Assembly: GCA_964604565.1 (NCBI GenBank) | Contig: CAZRZN010000230.1 | Span: 1 to 6,905, forward strand | DNA from: CAZRZN01 sp964604565 | Lineage (GTDB): Bacteria; Pseudomonadota; Alphaproteobacteria; Rhodobacterales; Rhodobacteraceae | Direction: 5' to 3' | DNA: 6,905 nucleotides | In this document: positions 5,512 to 6,905 of the stretch, piece after piece | Layout: the number at the start of each line of letters is the position of its first letter | How positions within the stretch are numbered: the first letter of the stretch is position 1 | Notes under the pieces: generated by a model | The model's input: the letters and a program-made list of their open reading frames with translations, nothing else | The model's database searches: none | Told to the model about the DNA's origin: nothing | Position numbers and translations under genes: made by a program

Positions 5512-6655
5512 CGCAGGCGCGCCCGGTGGAGCGGCAGCCGGGCACAGGCTTCTGGTGTTCGGTTTCGATGCAGCCGAAGCTGCGCAGCGACGCCGCATAA
5601 AAGCCTACATGACCTGCGGTTTCGACGTCCAGGGCTTTACCATGCGCCGGGCAAACATGACCCACGATGTGCAATGTTTCTGGCCGAACGTTGATCTGGG
5701 CGAAACCCGCAACGCGGCGATGGTCCAGCGCGTCTGGCGCATTCTGGCGTCCATGCCGATCCTGCTGCGCAATCGCCGAAAGCTCACCGGAGCCGAAACC
5801 ATCGTTGCGCGTAACCTCGACATGTTGATCGTCGCGGCCTTTGCGCGGGTCCTGGCACGCGGTCGGCCCCGCATGGTCTACGAGGCGCTCGATATCCACG
5901 ACATGATGACCGCCGCCGGGCCGAAGGGTCGTCTGGCCCGCTGGGTAGAACGGCGGCTGCTCTCGCGGACGGATGCCATTGTCGTGTCTTCGCCCGCTTT
6001 CGTGCAGGCATATTTCGTCCCCGTTCAAGGCTGGGATGGACCGGTGCGGCTGGTAGAAAACAAGCTGTGGCTCGACACCGGCGGCCCTGCGCGGCCCCTT
6101 CTCGAGGATCGACCCGCCGACGCGCCGCTGAGGCTCGGCTGGGTGGGCACGTTGCGCTGCCCTCAAAGCTTCGACATCCTCATCCGTACCGCCGATAGGC
6201 TTGGGGATCGTATCCGCCTCGACCTGCACGGGATCGTCCATCAGCATATGCTGCCGGATTTCGAGACAGTGATCGCCGCCCGTCCGACCGTGACATACCA
6301 TGGGCCTTATGCCTATCCGGACGGCCTCGAAGCGATCTATCGCAGTTGCGATGCCGTCTGGGTGCAGGACCTCTGGCAATGGAGCACGAACTCGGCCTGG
6401 CTGCTGCCGAACCGGATCTACGAGGCCGGATACTTCGGCTGCCCGTCCATCGCAGTGGCCGGCACGGAAACCGGACGGCGCGTGGCGCAAGGGTTGGGCT
6501 GGACCGTGCCGGAGCCTTCGGCGGAGGCGTTGGCCACGCTGCTTGATGGCCTGACGCGTGCCGACCTGAACGCCAAGCGGAGCGCGTTGCTCGCGATGCC
6601 GGACAGCCTGTTCCTGCAATCGTCCGAAGAGATCACCGAGGCCGTTCTTCCCTGA
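5504..6655 (+). CDS. ExoL-like glycosyltransferase
   Basis: The 383-residue product looks like a GT-B fold glycosyltransferase, near the ExoL-type succinoglycan glycosyltransferases. The N-terminal half has a Rossmann-like opening RLLVFGFDA (about 15-23) and the segment MVYEALDIHDM (about 124-134), typical of that group. The C-terminal half has LRLGWVGTLRC (about 209-219) and the donor-binding segment LLPNRIYEAGYFGCPSIAV (about 300-318), with the conserved Glu. No membrane segment is obvious, so it probably works at the cytoplasmic membrane face on a lipid-linked sugar. ATG 5504 lies inside the end of the sulfotransferase gene; GTG 5486 and GTG 5498 in the same frame would add six or two residues. 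It is the last gene of the plus-strand operon and converges with the gene entering from the right. Donor and acceptor sugars are unknown; the ExoL likeness is from pattern recognition only. Confidence 0.82.
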   Translation: MGDAGAPGGAAAGHRLLVFGFDAAEAAQRRRIKAYMTCGFDVQGFTMRRANMTHDVQCFWPNVDLGETRNAAMVQRVWRILASMPILLRNRRKLTGAETIVARNLDMLIVAAFARVLARGRPRMVYEALDIHDMMTAAGPKGRLARWVERRLLSRTDAIVVSSPAFVQAYFVPVQGWDGPVRLVENKLWLDTGGPARPLLEDRPADAPLRLGWVGTLRCPQSFDILIRTADRLGDRIRLDLHGIVHQHMLPDFETVIAARPTVTYHGPYAYPDGLEAIYRSCDAVWVQDLWQWSTNSAWLLPNRIYEAGYFGCPSIAVAGTETGRRVAQGLGWTVPEPSAEALATLLDGLTRADLNAKRSALLAMPDSLFLQSSEEITEAVLP

Positions 6656-6905
6656 GGTCCGGCGTCTTCGGGGTTTCCGTCGCTGCTGGCGGCGGATCGA
6701 GCCCGAGTGCACGATCCGTGTCGGCGCAGGCCTCCTGGCGCGGGCGGGTCGCTTGCCATCGCACAGCCAGCACCGCGCCTTCCTCGCGGCGGGTGACGAC
6801 GATTCCTGCGGCTTCCGGCCTGGGCAGCAAGCGTTCGCCCCATGCCAGAGTGTCCCACCAATGCGGCGAGGTGACAAGCAGCCCGTCCGGCACGCACAGG
6901 AGCGT
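6633..6905 (-). CDS. C-terminal part of an unrecognised protein, cut by the window edge
   Basis: The frame is open from the right edge to TGA at 6633-6635 and codes for 90 residues. Codon choice (G or C in most third positions) and a protein-like sequence (LLVTSPHWWDTLAWGERLL, then AAGIVVTRREEGAVLAVRW) suggest a real gene rather than a chance frame. The last 30 residues are Pro- and charge-rich and probably disordered. I do not recognise the family. It converges with the glycosyltransferase and overlaps its last 23 bases; such tail-to-tail overlaps are common. No terminator hairpin is visible between the two. Confidence 0.55.
   Translation of the reverse strand, partial: TLLCVPDGLLVTSPHWWDTLAWGERLLPRPEAAGIVVTRREEGAVLAVRWQATRPRQEACADTDRALGLDPPPAATETPKTPDLREERPR

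Noticed and set aside
5342..6877. Open minus-strand frame of about 510 codons opposite the glycosyltransferase
   Set aside because: It is Arg/Pro/Ala-rich without domain motifs, and the plus strand carries a clear glycosyltransferase and sulfotransferase end. It is a GC-rich antisense shadow.
1..6905. tRNA, rRNA or riboswitch
   Set aside because: No cloverleaf, rRNA core or known riboswitch motif could be recognised on either strand.

Overview
The window is GC-rich (clearly above 60% in the coding parts). Codon use, gene content and Shine-Dalgarno spacing suggest an alphaproteobacterium, most likely a Rhodobacterales (roseobacter-type) strain. That is inferred from style, not from a marker gene. 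The genes form a surface or exopolysaccharide cluster next to a graveyard of insertion sequences.

Layout. Bases 1-1133 hold a decayed IS5-family transposase on the plus strand, whose native reading frame can be followed almost to its end. It carries four separate insertions of 38-43 bp that are clearly related to each other. Each has a short CC-rich start, then a hairpin of 9-10 bp with one bulged A and a three-base loop, then a TGCC-R-GGCA type tail, and each lies directly before GAC (observed at three sites, expected at the fourth). The stem sequences differ at every site but the pairing is kept. These four copies are the most unusual thing in the window and look like an uncharacterised miniature palindromic element. 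Bases 1134-1480 hold no intact gene: a 20-codon scrap of a second, unrelated IS5-family transposase on the minus strand, an inverted repeat and a perfect 16-bp palindrome.

Bases 1481-3296 hold two minus-strand genes: a SAM-dependent methyltransferase, and downstream of it a family-2 type sulfotransferase. A divergent intergenic region of about 320 bases (3297-3617) follows, with an 11-bp direct repeat as a possible operator. From 3618 to 6655 runs a tight plus-strand operon: a PIG-L/LmbE-type de-N-acetylase, a 51-codon coupled small ORF that may be the remnant of a larger gene, a PAPS-type sulfotransferase of a second family, and an ExoL-like glycosyltransferase. Junctions overlap by 4 to about 26 bases. 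A convergent minus-strand gene enters from the right edge and overlaps the end of the glycosyltransferase.

Together the intact genes suggest assembly and decoration of a glycan: a glycosyltransferase to add a sugar, a deacetylase to free an amino group on an N-acetylated sugar, two sulfotransferases to add sulfate and a methyltransferase to cap. A sulfated extracellular polysaccharide is a reasonable inference, but the substrates cannot be read from the sequence.
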